A stretch of DNA of 64,000 bases from Sutcliffiella horikoshii (GCF_002157855.1 NZ_CP020880.1:3286001-3350000), one strand, 5' to 3'; counted from the stretch's first letter, positions 1-8,301 are shown. Notes: a model not told the origin generated them from the sequence alone. A program made the numbers and translations.

Positions 1-726
1 CAGTGGGACGTTGTTTACTTTTTGGCGACCAATTATTGCAACAAACAATAGCTTAATCAAGTGCAATAAAGGCTGTTGGAGCCATACAGTAGGGTGATCT
101 TTGTCTGTTAAAACGTCAAAATAATGATCGATATCCTGTCCAAGCTCACTTTTCAATGTTTCCCAGCGTTCATGCTGATATTTCTTGGGTATGGTCGCAC
201 CATAGAATAATTGCAATGATTTTACCATTTCCAAAGGAGTACTTGCCCTGTAGCCGTAAGACATCGCAACAAGCTGTGTGGTACGGATGTTTAGTGCTGC
301 AAAAGCTGGGATATCTATAGCGAGGGTGGATAGCTTCGCCGTTCCTGTCATGCTACCTTGGATCACAGAGTAAAGCTTTTGCTTGGCAATCTGCTGCTCG
401 GCGATAAATGCTTTTTGTGATAATGGCAGTTCTCGAATATCTTCTATTCTTTCGATATCTTCCCTATAGCTTCGGGCCATATTGACGATCCGTTCTTCTG
501 CTTGCTGTTGAAAGGAGGACTGCTGGATGATTCCATGCAAATGAAACAACCATGTGTCAATCTGGGCAAAAAATAAATCTTTTTTATCGTCTGACAATAA
601 ATCAAAAGCCTTGTCCACCCAATGGTCCAACGTGTCTGAAAACTGGGATGGTTCGTATGTATATAATTTTTCTTCCCATTGTGAAAGTTTATGTTTCCAT
701 TGTTCTTCCCTGCTTATATTGGACAC
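1..726 (-). CDS. EcsC-family protein, 3' end outside window
   Basis: The reverse strand is open from a GTG at 724-726 to the window edge (242 codons, no stop reached), so the C-terminus is missing. The GTG follows GAGGGG by 7 nt. The protein has a charged helical N-terminus (about residues 1-75, many Trp, Gln and Glu) and then a conserved core containing 'LAIDIPAFAALNIRTTQ' and 'MSYGYRASTPLEM', which I recognise as EcsC-type sequence. EcsC is the third protein of the B. subtilis Ecs ABC-transporter locus, but many bacilli have stand-alone paralogues of unknown role, and there is no ecsAB next to this one. A TATAAT lies 50 nt upstream. It is separated from ackA by a strong terminator. The family is fairly sure, the function unknown. 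Confidence 0.75.
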   Translation of the reverse strand, partial: MSNISREEQWKHKLSQWEEKLYTYEPSQFSDTLDHWVDKAFDLLSDDKKDLFFAQIDTWLFHLHGIIQQSSFQQQAEERIVNMARSYREDIERIEDIRELPLSQKAFIAEQQIAKQKLYSVIQGSMTGTAKLSTLAIDIPAFAALNIRTTQLVAMSYGYRASTPLEMVKSLQLFYGATIPKKYQHERWETLKSELGQDIDHYFDVLTDKDHPTVWLQQPLLHLIKLLFVAIIGRQKVNNVPL

Positions 727-769
727 AGTTCTTCCCCTCACTTTTTCATCTGCTAGTTTTCTCCATTAT

Positions 770-775
770 ACCATA
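770..775 (-). promoter_or_regulatory. Putative -10 box of the EcsC-family gene
   Basis: A perfect TATAAT (reverse strand) lies about 45 nt before the GTG start. The -35 region is poor (T-rich, 17 nt upstream) and overlaps the U-tract of the ackA terminator, so only the -10 is supported. Confidence 0.35.
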
Positions 776-786
776 GCAGTTCCGCA

Positions 787-833
787 CAAAAAAACAGTCC
801 CAGATCTGTTAAGTTAAACAGATCTGGGACTGT
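787..833 (-). terminator. Rho-independent terminator of ackA
   Basis: A 17-bp near-perfect stem (ACAGTCCCAGATCTGTT with its complement, 794-833) is followed on the reverse strand by a run of eight T (787-794), starting 4 nt after the ackA stop. Confidence 0.92.
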
Positions 834-836
834 AGC

Positions 837-2024
837 TTATAATGCTATTTTCATTACGTCTCTAGCAATCATTACTTCTTCATTCGTAGGAATTACGATG
901 ACTTTAACAGGAGAGTGCGGGTAGTTAATAAATGCTTCTTTACCACGAACCTTGTTCAATGCAGGATCCCAGTAAACACCCATAAACTCAAGTCCTTGAA
1001 GCACTCTTGCACGGATTACATCACTGTTCTCCCCGATACCTGCAGTAAAGATGATCGCGTCCACTCCGTACATTCTTGCGGCATAAGAACCAATATACTT
1101 ATGAATACGACCTGCGAATACTTCCAAAGCAAGTTCCGCGCGCTCGTTACCTTCAGTTGCAGCAGATTCAATATCACGAAGGTCACTGGAGAAACCGGAT
1201 ACTCCAAGGATACCACTGCGTTTGTTCAGGACTTCTAATACTTCGTCGGCTGTTTTGCCTGTTTTCTCCATGATGAATGGAATCAAAGCAGGGTCAATAT
1301 TACCAGAGCGAGTTCCCATTGCTACACCTGCAAGTGGTGTGAATCCCATGGAAGTATCAATGGATTTTCCGCCTTCGATTGCCGCAATACTTGCACCGTT
1401 TCCTAGGTGACATGAGATCAGGCGAAGTTGCTCAACCGGTCTGCCAAGTAATTCTGCAGCACGCTCAGAAACATATTTATGAGAGGTACCATGGAAACCG
1501 TATTTACGAATGCCATAGTCTTCATAGTACTCGTATGGCAAGCTGTAAAGGAAAGATTTTTCCGGCATGGATTGATGGAATGCTGTATCAAAAACAGCCA
1601 CTGCTGGTACATTCGGAAGGATTTCCTTGAATGCTTTAATTCCCACGATGTTTGCCGGGTTATGAAGTGGTGCAAGCTCTGAAAGTTCTTCTAATTGGCC
1701 TAAAATTTCATCCGTAATAAGGACGGAATCATTGAACTTTTCTCCACCATGTACGACACGGTGGCCAATTCCTGTGATTTCATCGAAGCTTTGGATGATG
1801 TCAAGATCGATCAGTTTTTTCAATAAGATTTTAACAGCTACCCCGTGCTCTGGAATGTCTGTGATTTCTGTTACTTTTTCGCCGTTCACAGAGATGGTGA
1901 AAACAGCATCGTTTAATCCGATACGTTCCACTAATCCTTTTGTAATAACATTTTCACTAGGCATTTCAAACAATTGGAATTTAAGAGAAGAGCTTCCTGC
2001 ATTTATTGCAATAACTTTTGACAT
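837..2024 (-). CDS. ackA: Acetate kinase
   Basis: AckA makes ATP and acetate from acetyl phosphate and ADP in the cytoplasm, the last step of overflow metabolism, and works in reverse in acetate uptake. The 395-aa length is normal. Family signatures are present: N-terminal '[16 protein letters not shown]', '[10 protein letters not shown]' (catalytic-site His/Arg region), '[11 protein letters not shown]', '[12 protein letters not shown]', and 'TAGIGENS' near the C-terminus. The ATG is preceded by AAAGGAG at a rather long distance (14 nt). Upstream are a cre-like and a CodY-like box, the arrangement known to activate ackA in B. subtilis, so growth on excess carbon should induce it. ytxK lies upstream on the same strand, as in B. 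subtilis, but a repeat element separates the two. Confidence 0.98.
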   Translation of the reverse strand: MSKVIAINAGSSSLKFQLFEMPSENVITKGLVERIGLNDAVFTISVNGEKVTEITDIPEHGVAVKILLKKLIDLDIIQSFDEITGIGHRVVHGGEKFNDSVLITDEILGQLEELSELAPLHNPANIVGIKAFKEILPNVPAVAVFDTAFHQSMPEKSFLYSLPYEYYEDYGIRKYGFHGTSHKYVSERAAELLGRPVEQLRLISCHLGNGASIAAIEGGKSIDTSMGFTPLAGVAMGTRSGNIDPALIPFIMEKTGKTADEVLEVLNKRSGILGVSGFSSDLRDIESAATEGNERAELALEVFAGRIHKYIGSYAARMYGVDAIIFTAGIGENSDVIRARVLQGLEFMGVYWDPALNKVRGKEAFINYPHSPVKVIVIPTNEEVMIARDVMKIAL

Positions 2025-2113
2025 GACGATACGTACAACTCCTTTTATATGGTCACACTTGGATGGATGATTAAATGTTTTTACACTCTACCTATCTTGT
2101 GCAAAGTTCCGAT

Positions 2114-2119
2114 ATTATA
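2114..2119 (-). promoter_or_regulatory. Putative -10 box of ackA
   Basis: TATAAT on the reverse strand about 90 nt before the ackA start. No good -35 hexamer is visible 17 nt upstream, which fits a promoter that needs an activator. Confidence 0.45.
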
Positions 2120-2174
2120 TATACCTTTTTCATTTAAACACCGACATACTGCATTTGCAAGAGGCTTCCCTTTA

Positions 2175-2188
2175 TGGTAACGCTTACC
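2175..2188 (-). promoter_or_regulatory. cre site (CcpA) upstream of ackA
   Basis: The reverse strand reads GGTAAGCGTTACCA, which by my memory differs at 2 of 14 positions from the B. subtilis ackA cre. It lies about 55 bp upstream of the -10 box, an activating position. CcpA itself is encoded at about 40 kb. Confidence 0.7.
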
Positions 2189-2200
2189 TTATATATTCGT

Positions 2201-2215
2201 TATTTTCTGAAGAAT
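2201..2215 (-). promoter_or_regulatory. CodY-like box upstream of the ackA cre
   Basis: TATTTTCTGAAGAAT matches the 15-bp CodY consensus AATTTTCWGAAAATT at 12 positions. It lies 12 bp beyond the cre, the same order known for B. subtilis ackA, where CodY and CcpA both activate. Confidence 0.5.
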
Positions 2216-2252
2216 AGCATAGTTTTTTTAGACTATTAAATCTTCACTAACG

Positions 2253-2437
2253 GTTGATCTTCGTTGCAGGAGCTTCGCTTTCCGCGGGCGGTCCGGAAGC
2301 CTCCTCGGGCTGCGCCCTGCGGGGTCTTCCATGTCCCTTCCTCCCGCAGGACAAGGAAGGCTTCGGCAGCGAAGCATCGCACGAAGAAAATGCGCTAGCA
2401 TTTTCGAGGAGTCTCCGCTCCTTCCACTACGATCAAC
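2253..2437 (+). repeat. Palindromic repeat element, copy 1 (long form)
   Basis: Ends are the inverted pair GTTGATC (2253-2259) and GATCAAC (2431-2437). Conserved family blocks are CTTCGCTTTCCGCGGG, a CCTCCTC block, GGGGTCTTCC and CCCGCAGGA. The variable arm GGAGC near the left end pairs with GCTCC near the right end. The long form carries an extra module of about 58 bp with its own hairpin, GAAAATGC-loop-GCATTTTC. It lies between the ytxK stop and the ackA control region. Confidence 0.85.
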
Positions 2438-2452
2438 GAGGTTGTCTAATAA

Positions 2453-3448
2453 TTACTTTTTGTTTTTTTGCTCGGAAAACCAGTGGTTTATTTGGGCCAT
2501 GATTTTTTCCATTGCCTGCATGTTGGAGAAGCTTGGCAAGTTTACTAATAGAGCTTCTTTAGGAGGTTCAATGCCTATTCCTTTTTTCTGCAAAACAAGG
2601 ATGCTTTTTGCATGGTTTTTGTTTTGGAACATGGTTTCCGGAAGCTGAAGCATTCCTTGGATATACGCTTCGTCTTTTATTAAAGCGTTGACTCTTTTTG
2701 CTTCCTCTTCTTCAAACATGGAGTTAGGAACCAAGAATAAAAGGTGCCCGCCTGGTTTTGTGTAACGCAACCCTTGTTCGATGAACAGATAATGCGCATA
2801 GGAATGTCCTTCTTCCGCTTTTAGCTTGAAGTTGGCAGCATTGTTATCATCAGGATAATACCCTACTGGAAGGTCACTCACAACCACATCTACTGGTTCT
2901 ACAAAGAGGTTGCTTAAGCCATCTTGGTTGAATAAACTGATTGCCTGCTCTTGCAGATTGGCGTTATTATAAGCAAGTTTCACTAACAGGTCGTCCACAT
3001 CCACACCAAACGCCTCCAGCTTTTTGTTAGGCTGGTGGTTAAGGACAGCTGTAAGAAGATTTCCAGTACCGATAGCAGGATCAAGCATGGTCAGCTGTTG
3101 CAGATGTGAGGTGTATTTTCCGACGAGGTATCCCATAAACATGGCAATCGCATCTGGAGTCATTTGATGGTTAGCTTGAACTGCATCTTTCATTCCTTTT
3201 AGGATGGCAAGTTGAAATCCTTTTCTGATTTCTTCTTTTTGAAGGGAAGTGAGATTTTGTTTGCTGTATTCTTTTTCGAGTCTTCGTTTGGTTACTTCTG
3301 ATACTTCTTCTTGGATGACTGCTCCGTGGAAGAGGTTTTCTGCGGTTTCTGCTAGTGCTTCTAGGTATGTACAGTCTAGTTCTTCTTGTAGGATTTGTGC
3401 TGTTGTATCGAATAGGGAAAATGTATTTTCTAGTTTTGTAATGGACAT
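2453..3448 (-). CDS. ytxK: YtxK-type class I SAM-dependent methyltransferase
   Basis: 331 aa, start ATG with AAAGGAG 8 nt upstream. An N-terminal helical domain (about 1-105) precedes a Rossmann-type methyltransferase related to N6-adenine DNA methylases. Motif I is 'LDPAIGTGNLL' (about 120-130), followed by the acidic strand 'FGVDVDD'. At the motif IV position, where DNA/protein N6-methylases have (N/D)PPY, this protein has 'SDLPVGYYP'. The substrate is unknown. The ytxK-ackA neighbourhood is conserved in bacilli, and in streptococci a relative lies between the comG operon and ackA. Upstream tpx ends in a terminator, so ytxK probably has its own promoter. Confidence 0.88.
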   Translation of the reverse strand: MSITKLENTFSLFDTTAQILQEELDCTYLEALAETAENLFHGAVIQEEVSEVTKRRLEKEYSKQNLTSLQKEEIRKGFQLAILKGMKDAVQANHQMTPDAIAMFMGYLVGKYTSHLQQLTMLDPAIGTGNLLTAVLNHQPNKKLEAFGVDVDDLLVKLAYNNANLQEQAISLFNQDGLSNLFVEPVDVVVSDLPVGYYPDDNNAANFKLKAEEGHSYAHYLFIEQGLRYTKPGGHLLFLVPNSMFEEEEAKRVNALIKDEAYIQGMLQLPETMFQNKNHAKSILVLQKKGIGIEPPKEALLVNLPSFSNMQAMEKIMAQINHWFSEQKNKK

Positions 3449-3504
3449 TATGCCACTCCTTTTCTTTCTCCAATTTCAGTATTCCTATTTTACATGGAGT
3501 ACGG

Positions 3505-3540
3505 GCAAAAATAAAGCAGACTGCAATTATCACAGTCTGC
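3505..3540 (-). terminator. Terminator after tpx
   Basis: Stem GCAGACTG / CAGTCTGC (3516-3540) followed on the reverse strand by TTTATTTTT. Confidence 0.85.
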
Positions 3541-3571
3541 TCGTCTTGGTGTAATGGGTTTGAGTAGGGTA

Positions 3572-4072
3572 TTATTCTGCAGATTTAACTGCTTCGATTG
3601 CCGCTTCGTAGTTAGGGTGGTCCGTACCTTCCCCAACGTATTCAACGTATGTTACTTTGTCGTTGGAGTCCACAACAAATGTGGAGCGTGCAAGTAGACG
3701 TAGTTCTTGCATTAGTACGCCGTATGCTTCACCGAAAGAAGCGTCACGGTGGTCAGATACTACCTCAACATTGTCAAGTCCACTAGCAGCACACCAGCGT
3801 TTTTGAGCGAAAGGCAAGTCCATGCTGACAGTAATAACTTTTACGTTATCAAGCTTTGCTGCCTCTTCGTTAAATTTACGAGTTTGTTGGTCGCATACTC
3901 CTGTATCAATGGAAGGAACTACGCTGATTAGTTTCTTGAATCCTTTGTAGTTTTCCAATGTTACTGGAGATAGGTCATTTGCAAGAACGGAGAAGTTTGG
4001 AGCTTGGTCGCCCACTTGCACTTCGCTTCCGATTAGTGTCATTGGGTTGCCTTTAAATGTTACGTTTGCCAT
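3572..4072 (-). CDS. tpx: Thiol peroxidase Tpx (2-Cys peroxiredoxin)
   Basis: Reduces hydrogen and organic peroxides in the cytoplasm using thioredoxin. 166 aa from the ATG at 4072, with GAGGAGG 9 nt upstream; an ATG-type frame extends 6 codons further up but runs through the ribosome site. The peroxidatic cysteine is C60 in '[15 protein letters not shown]' and the resolving cysteine is C94 in 'RWCAASGL', matching the C60/C94-type spacing of atypical 2-Cys Tpx. A sigma-A promoter is visible, and the gene is monocistronic between a tandem array upstream and its own terminator downstream. Confidence 0.97.
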   Translation of the reverse strand: MANVTFKGNPMTLIGSEVQVGDQAPNFSVLANDLSPVTLENYKGFKKLISVVPSIDTGVCDQQTRKFNEEAAKLDNVKVITVSMDLPFAQKRWCAASGLDNVEVVSDHRDASFGEAYGVLMQELRLLARSTFVVDSNDKVTYVEYVGEGTDHPNYEAAIEAVKSAE

Positions 4073-4108
4073 GATAATTTCCCTCCTCATATTGTATGTA
4101 CACTTGTA

Positions 4109-4137
4109 ATAATAGCTATGTTTTGGAAGTTTTGCAA
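4109..4137 (-). promoter_or_regulatory. Sigma-A type promoter of tpx
   Basis: Reverse strand: -35 TTGCAA (4132-4137), 17-bp spacer, -10 TATTAT (4109-4114), about 37 nt before the start codon. Confidence 0.5.
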
Positions 4138-4212
4138 TTAATCAAACTTTATTGTTGTGGAGTGGGAAGAGGTGGTTTCCCTTTACGGTCAAAGTTTGTC
4201 GAAGCGTGTAGA

Positions 4213-4327
4213 TTTCTTGATATATCTCGAATTTTCTTGATATCCACCTTAGTTTTCTTGATATATCTTAATATTTCTTGATATCTCCCCTGAATTTCTT
4301 GATATATCGCAAAATTTCTTGATATCC
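4213..4327. repeat. Tandem array 1: six TTTCTTGATAT units, period 20.5 bp, alternating A/B
   Basis: TTTCTTGATAT begins at 4213, 4233, 4254, 4274, 4295 and 4315, so steps are 20, 21, 20, 21, 20. Units 1, 3 and 5 continue to GATATATC with A/T-rich tails; units 2, 4 and 6 stop at GATATC and have C-rich tails. Both are palindromic cores (8 and 6 bp). The 41-bp superperiod is not a multiple of 3, so it is not a coding repeat. The array fills most of the 325-bp gap between ytfJ and tpx. Confidence 0.9.
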
Positions 4328-4397
4328 GCCGCCTAGCCTAGTTCCCCCTCCACCTGTAGCCAAATAAAAAAGCCAACTGCTGTGCAGCCGGCGTTTT

Positions 4398-4877
4398 TTA
4401 GAAGTCCAAGTCCTGCTTATTTTCATTGTAGGAATGATCAGAGTGATTCGCTCTGTTATGTTTATTGTTATTCAGCATATGTTGCACTTTCTCAACCGCC
4501 TGTGGAGCCAAATCCAGTAGTCTTTCATAGATACTCGTGCTTTCATCAAGATGGAGCATTTTCACTCCCTGTGAATTCACAATCAAGAAAGCGATAGGAG
4601 TGATGGACACGCCACCTCCACTACCTCCGCCAAACGGAAGCTTTTGCCCTTGGCTCTGGTGGTTGCCACCACCATCATTCCTCTCCGGACCTGATGAGCC
4701 TCCGCCTTGAAACTCACTTCCACCTGCTGCAAAACCAAAGCCGACTTTGGAAACAGTCAAAATAACACTTCCATCCGGTGTTTCTACCGGGTCGCCGATG
4801 ATCGTATTAACATCAATCATATCTTTTAAATTTTCCATAGCTGTTGTCATTAGACTTTTAATTGGATGTTCAGACAT
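4398..4877 (-). CDS. ytfJ: GerW-family sporulation protein YtfJ
   Basis: 159 aa. Residues 1-55 carry the family block 'MSEHPIKSLM', 'IGDPVETPDGSVILTVSKVGFGF'. The middle (about 58-90) is a Gly/Ser/Asn-rich segment, and residues 91-125 resume a conserved fold with 'SITPIAFLIVNSQGVKML'. YtfJ (GerW) is expressed in the forespore and in B. subtilis affects L-alanine germination. It is followed by tandem array 1 and preceded 20 nt upstream by ytfI on the same strand; the two form a conserved pair. I did not find a convincing sigma-F/G promoter directly before ytfJ, so it may be co-transcribed with ytfI. Confidence 0.93.
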   Translation of the reverse strand: MSEHPIKSLMTTAMENLKDMIDVNTIIGDPVETPDGSVILTVSKVGFGFAAGGSEFQGGGSSGPERNDGGGNHQSQGQKLPFGGGSGGGVSITPIAFLIVNSQGVKMLHLDESTSIYERLLDLAPQAVEKVQHMLNNNKHNRANHSDHSYNENKQDLDF

Positions 4878-4897
4878 ATTGATCCTCCTTATTGCTA

Positions 4898-5599
4898 TTA
4901 CATGGATTTGTGATTTTCCTCTTTGGACAACATGGATAAAGGACGGGTTTTAAACTTAGGTCTACCGCCCTTCCAATATTTAACGATTCTTATTCCTGCC
5001 AACATAGCATACCCGATTCGAAACCGAATCATACACTTAAACATGGTTTGGGAAACAGTATATTGAAAATAAGGGGTAATGGAGAGTTCCGGTTTAGCTC
5101 GGAAGTCTGTATAATTGCTTAAAAACCCTACAATTCCCCCTTTGATTGACCATCCTGCCCCAACAAACATCCCAGTATGTGCTGCATCTCCTAGCCCAAT
5201 ATTGCTATGCCATTCCAGGTGTTTCACTTCCATTCTTGAAAGCAATCTCCTGACTATCTCATGCATCCCGACAACATGACGCACCAGTTCATATGTATCT
5301 TCAAAACTCTGCCATATCTCTTTTGGAGAAAAATCTTTCTCTTTTTGTTTACCTTGAGAAGGATCTCCGCCTCCAACTTTGGTTTTTTCCTCGACATGAA
5401 TGGATGCTGTGTCTTTATCTACACTGATCAATGGAACATCAATGGTGTACCGCAACAATCCGTACCATGCACTTAGTTTCACTGTCATCTGATCATTATC
5501 TTGTTGATGATGGTAGTAAAAATGGATGGTAATTTTAGTGACGAGAACCATGACTAAGAGAAAAATTATAATGGCAAAGATTATTATGGCCCAGATCAC
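4898..5599 (-). CDS. ytfI: DUF2953 membrane protein YtfI
   Basis: 233 aa from a GTG at 5599 (AAAGGG then 7 nt); an ATG 14 codons earlier is open but has no ribosome site. A hydrophobic helix at residues 1-23 (Ile, Leu, Val, Phe) anchors a mostly extracytoplasmic or peripheral domain of unknown function. 'HTGMFVGAGWSIKGGIVGFL' (about 145-165) is a second hydrophobic stretch. It is the upstream partner of the germination gene ytfJ, and this pair is kept across bacilli, so a role in sporulation is inferred from context only. Confidence 0.85.
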   Translation of the reverse strand: MIWAIIIFAIIIFLLVMVLVTKITIHFYYHHQQDNDQMTVKLSAWYGLLRYTIDVPLISVDKDTASIHVEEKTKVGGGDPSQGKQKEKDFSPKEIWQSFEDTYELVRHVVGMHEIVRRLLSRMEVKHLEWHSNIGLGDAAHTGMFVGAGWSIKGGIVGFLSNYTDFRAKPELSITPYFQYTVSQTMFKCMIRFRIGYAMLAGIRIVKYWKGGRPKFKTRPLSMLSKEENHKSM

Positions 5600-5640
5600 A
5601 CTTTCACACCCTTTCTTTCCCCTTCCATTATCTCCTAGCA

Positions 5641-5683
5641 TAAAAAAAATAAACCTAAAGTCACGATGGACTTCAGGTTTATT
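5641..5683 (-). terminator. Terminator after yteJ
   Basis: Stem AATAAACCTGAAGTC / GACTTTAGGTTTATT followed by eight T on the reverse strand. Confidence 0.85.
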
Positions 5684-5685
5684 AC

Positions 5686-6231
5686 TTATTTTTCATGAAC
5701 CACTGTTGTGTCTGCAATAAAGTCGTGCACGCCTTGCTTTTTGCTCGTGAAAGCAGCAACAAGGAATACGATATATGTTATAGGCGCATAAACTAACGCT
5801 ATATATCGGCCTACACCTTCTCTAAAAAGAATCGTTTTCCATGAAAGGTCATTAGCTTTAAGGTCTACCACTCGTAATCCAAACACCATCTTACCCAATG
5901 TCTGTTTAAAATACTTCGTCATAAGAATAAAATACCCATATAGCACAATGGTTGTGGCAATGGTTGCAGGTGAGAACATAAAGCTTTGGCTAGTGGATAT
6001 CCCTAGTAGTCTAAAAATCGGATATATCACGATCGCTCCGATGCTCCAAATGATTAATAGGTCTAATAGAAATGCCCAAAGCCTCATCCAGAACCCTGCA
6101 TAGCGATATTCGATGACTCCTACTTCCTTCGCAGGCAACATCGTATCATTGCTGATCCTGTCTTCCCCTACGTTCACGTCCTCATGTATTACGTTTTCGT
6201 TTGTATACTCGCTATTCTGCTCATCTCTCAT
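5686..6231 (-). CDS. yteJ: RDD-family membrane protein YteJ (SppI)
   Basis: 181 aa. An acidic cytoplasmic N-terminus (about 1-42) leads into an RDD domain: 'YAGFWMRLWAFLLDLLI' carries the R and D signature in helix 1, with further membrane segments near 50-72, 85-107 and 145-165. The start follows AGGAGGAAGAAAAA. It is 12 nt downstream of sppA. In B. subtilis the sppA-yteJ pair confers lantibiotic resistance and YteJ (SppI) inhibits the SppA protease, so the same role is likely here. Confidence 0.9.
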   Translation of the reverse strand: MRDEQNSEYTNENVIHEDVNVGEDRISNDTMLPAKEVGVIEYRYAGFWMRLWAFLLDLLIIWSIGAIVIYPIFRLLGISTSQSFMFSPATIATTIVLYGYFILMTKYFKQTLGKMVFGLRVVDLKANDLSWKTILFREGVGRYIALVYAPITYIVFLVAAFTSKKQGVHDFIADTTVVHEK

Positions 6232-6243
6232 TTTTTCTTCCTC

Positions 6244-7254
6244 CTACTCTGCATACAAGTACATTAGTCTTGGAGAATTAGGTTGATTGATAAGCTTTGC
6301 TAACATCTGCATTTCAGACTCTGGCTTTAATAGTGATTGTACATTCATGCTGAATAAGGAACCCCAGCCCAGGTTTTCTGTATATTGAACAACTTGGACG
6401 TTCCCCATCTCATGGTCTTTTTTCATTGCCTCAATAACATCTTCAAAATACCCCAGCTCATCCACAATATTAATGTCTTTGGCTTGTTGGCCGTCATAGA
6501 TTCTTCCGTCAGCAATTCTTCTGACCTCTGATTCACTCATGCCCCGGCCATCTACAATCACTTTTACAAATTGATCATACATATTGTCTACCATTGATTG
6601 AAGAATTTGACGCTCTTCCTCAGACATGTCTTTCGTTGGAGACATAATATCTTTATATGGCCCACTCTTGATGGTATCGAATTTTACCCCATATTTTTCA
6701 GCAAGCTCACTGTAATTAATTCCCTGCATGATAACGCCGATAGAACCTGTGATTGTCTCAGGTGAAGCGAAAATTTTGTTCGCCGGTGCTGCAATATAGT
6801 AACCACCTGAAGCAGCCATAGTTCCCATAGAAATATAAATCGGTTTTTCTGTTTCTTCTTTAATTTCCACCAGTCTTTTATGTATCTCGGCACTTTCTGA
6901 TACACCGCCACCTGGTGTATTGACGCGAACAATAATTCCTTGAACAGTATCATCCTCTTTTGCTTGATCTAGCATTCTTAAAAATTGACGATGATTATAA
7001 CCTGGTGATTGGAACACAGATGTTACATCGCTTCCTGTGTCCTGAATAACACCGTTAACTTCTAGAACTAGAATCTTACGGTTTGGGCTACCGTCTTCAA
7101 TTACTTCCTCAATAAACTCTTCTTCCCCTCCAAAAATATCTGAAAAAGAATCAGATGTGGAGCTTTCTGCAGGCTTAGTTGCCAGACTTGTAATAATCGA
7201 CACAAAAAATAATAATGCCGCAATACCTAATGCGGCCCAACGCTTTCCACTCAT
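6244..7254 (-). CDS. sppA: Signal peptide peptidase SppA
   Basis: 336 aa, short bacillus-type SppA (single protease domain). A membrane anchor lies at about 7-26 and the active domain faces outward. The catalytic Ser149 is in 'MGTMAASGGYY' and the general-base Lys201 in 'IKSGPYKDIMSP', matching the Ser-Lys dyad of the B. subtilis enzyme. It degrades remnant signal peptides and membrane peptides and takes part in lantibiotic resistance. The start is set by AGGAGGTTTAGAT before the ATG. Operon with yteJ; divergent from nadK across 177 bp. Confidence 0.96.
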   Translation of the reverse strand: MSGKRWAALGIAALLFFVSIITSLATKPAESSTSDSFSDIFGGEEEFIEEVIEDGSPNRKILVLEVNGVIQDTGSDVTSVFQSPGYNHRQFLRMLDQAKEDDTVQGIIVRVNTPGGGVSESAEIHKRLVEIKEETEKPIYISMGTMAASGGYYIAAPANKIFASPETITGSIGVIMQGINYSELAEKYGVKFDTIKSGPYKDIMSPTKDMSEEERQILQSMVDNMYDQFVKVIVDGRGMSESEVRRIADGRIYDGQQAKDINIVDELGYFEDVIEAMKKDHEMGNVQVVQYTENLGWGSLFSMNVQSLLKPESEMQMLAKLINQPNSPRLMYLYAE

Positions 7255-7431
7255 ATCTAAACCTCCTAGTTGTTCGTACAGTACCTATACGTTAAATCGT
7301 TTCAAAAAGTTTCATCAAAATGGTAAACTTATCACAATATAGAATTGTACTAAATTTTTTTCCAAAAGGATAATGTTTTTGGATATTTTTTGTTTAAGTT
7401 CCAATTTTTATTATAAAGAGGAGGAAAAACA

Positions 7432-8232
7432 ATGACAGAACGTCGTAAAATATTTTTCTTTTATAAAAGGGAAGAAGAGCTAGTGTCAAAAGTTGAAAAA
7501 CTGGAGCAATTAGCAGTACAAAATAACTTTGAAATATTAAATGATCACCATAATGCCAACATTATCGTGGCAGTTGGAGGAGATGGTACATTCCTTCAAG
7601 CTGTTCAGAAAACAGGTTTCAAAGATGATTGCCTTTATGCAGGTATCAATGCTGGAGAAACTTCTAGTTTTTATTGCGACTTTCATATCGATGATACAGA
7701 GAAGATGGTCGAAGCGATGAAGTTTGAACAAATCGAGGTTAGGAAATACCCTACCATTGAAGTGACGATTGACGGCATTTCTTCTTTTCAATGTTTAAAC
7801 GAGTGCTCTATTCGCTCTGCTATCATAAAAACATTCGCGATAGATGTTTACATAGATGAGCTGCACTTTGAAACATTCCGAGGAGATGGGATGATTGTTT
7901 CCACACCGACTGGTAGTACTGCCTACAATAAGTCAGTCCAGGGTGCTGTGGTAGATCCGATGCTCCCTTGTTTTCAGGTAAGTGAACTTGCTTCCATAAA
8001 TAATAACAGCTATCGTACGCTTGGATCTCCGTTTATTATGGCAGGCGCTAGGAAGTTGACGTTAAAAGTTATTCAGGATGGAAATGATTATCCGACGATT
8101 GGGATTGATAATGAAGCTTTAAGCATTAAGCATGTGGAGCGGTTGGATATTCAGCTTACTGATAGGAAGATTAAGACTGTTAAGTTGAAGGATAATTCGT
8201 TTTGGGAGAAGGTTAAACGGACATTTTTATAA
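7432..8232 (+). CDS. nadK: NAD kinase (second bacillus paralogue type)
   Basis: Phosphorylates NAD to NADP. 266 aa; ATG after AGAGGAGGAAAAAC. Signatures are 'VAVGGDGTFLQAVQ' (GGDG motif, about 38-51), 'LNECSIRSA' (NE-type motif, about 121-129) and 'GDGMIVSTPTGSTAYN' (about 150-165). Context (next to sppA and ytcJ) and length point to the B. subtilis YtdI/PpnKB type rather than YjbN. A -10 like TATAAA sits unusually close to the ribosome site, so the promoter is unclear. Ends at a strong terminator. Confidence 0.95.
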   Translation: MTERRKIFFFYKREEELVSKVEKLEQLAVQNNFEILNDHHNANIIVAVGGDGTFLQAVQKTGFKDDCLYAGINAGETSSFYCDFHIDDTEKMVEAMKFEQIEVRKYPTIEVTIDGISSFQCLNECSIRSAIIKTFAIDVYIDELHFETFRGDGMIVSTPTGSTAYNKSVQGAVVDPMLPCFQVSELASINNNSYRTLGSPFIMAGARKLTLKVIQDGNDYPTIGIDNEALSIKHVERLDIQLTDRKIKTVKLKDNSFWEKVKRTFL

Positions 8233-8254
8233 AATCCCTTGGTGCAACAACCAA

Positions 8255-8285
8255 AGGACACCGCATGAACGCGGTGTCCTTTTTG
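8255..8285 (+). terminator. Terminator after nadK
   Basis: Stem AGGACACCGC (8255-8264) / GCGGTGTCCT (8271-8280) with a TTTTT tail. Confidence 0.93.
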
Positions 8286-8301
8286 TATACTGTTTAACGC
8301 C

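Noticed and set aside
2253-2437. Repeat elements as simple rho-independent terminators
   Set aside because: They lack T tracts, are 3-5 times longer than terminators, and most loci already have a separate proper terminator.
4096-4281. 61-aa ORF upstream of tpx
   Set aside because: It runs over the tpx promoter and into tandem array 1, and has no ribosome site.
4213-4327. Array 1 as a CRISPR
   Set aside because: Repeat units are about 11 bp with 9-10 bp between, far too short, there are no cas genes, and spacers alternate between two types.
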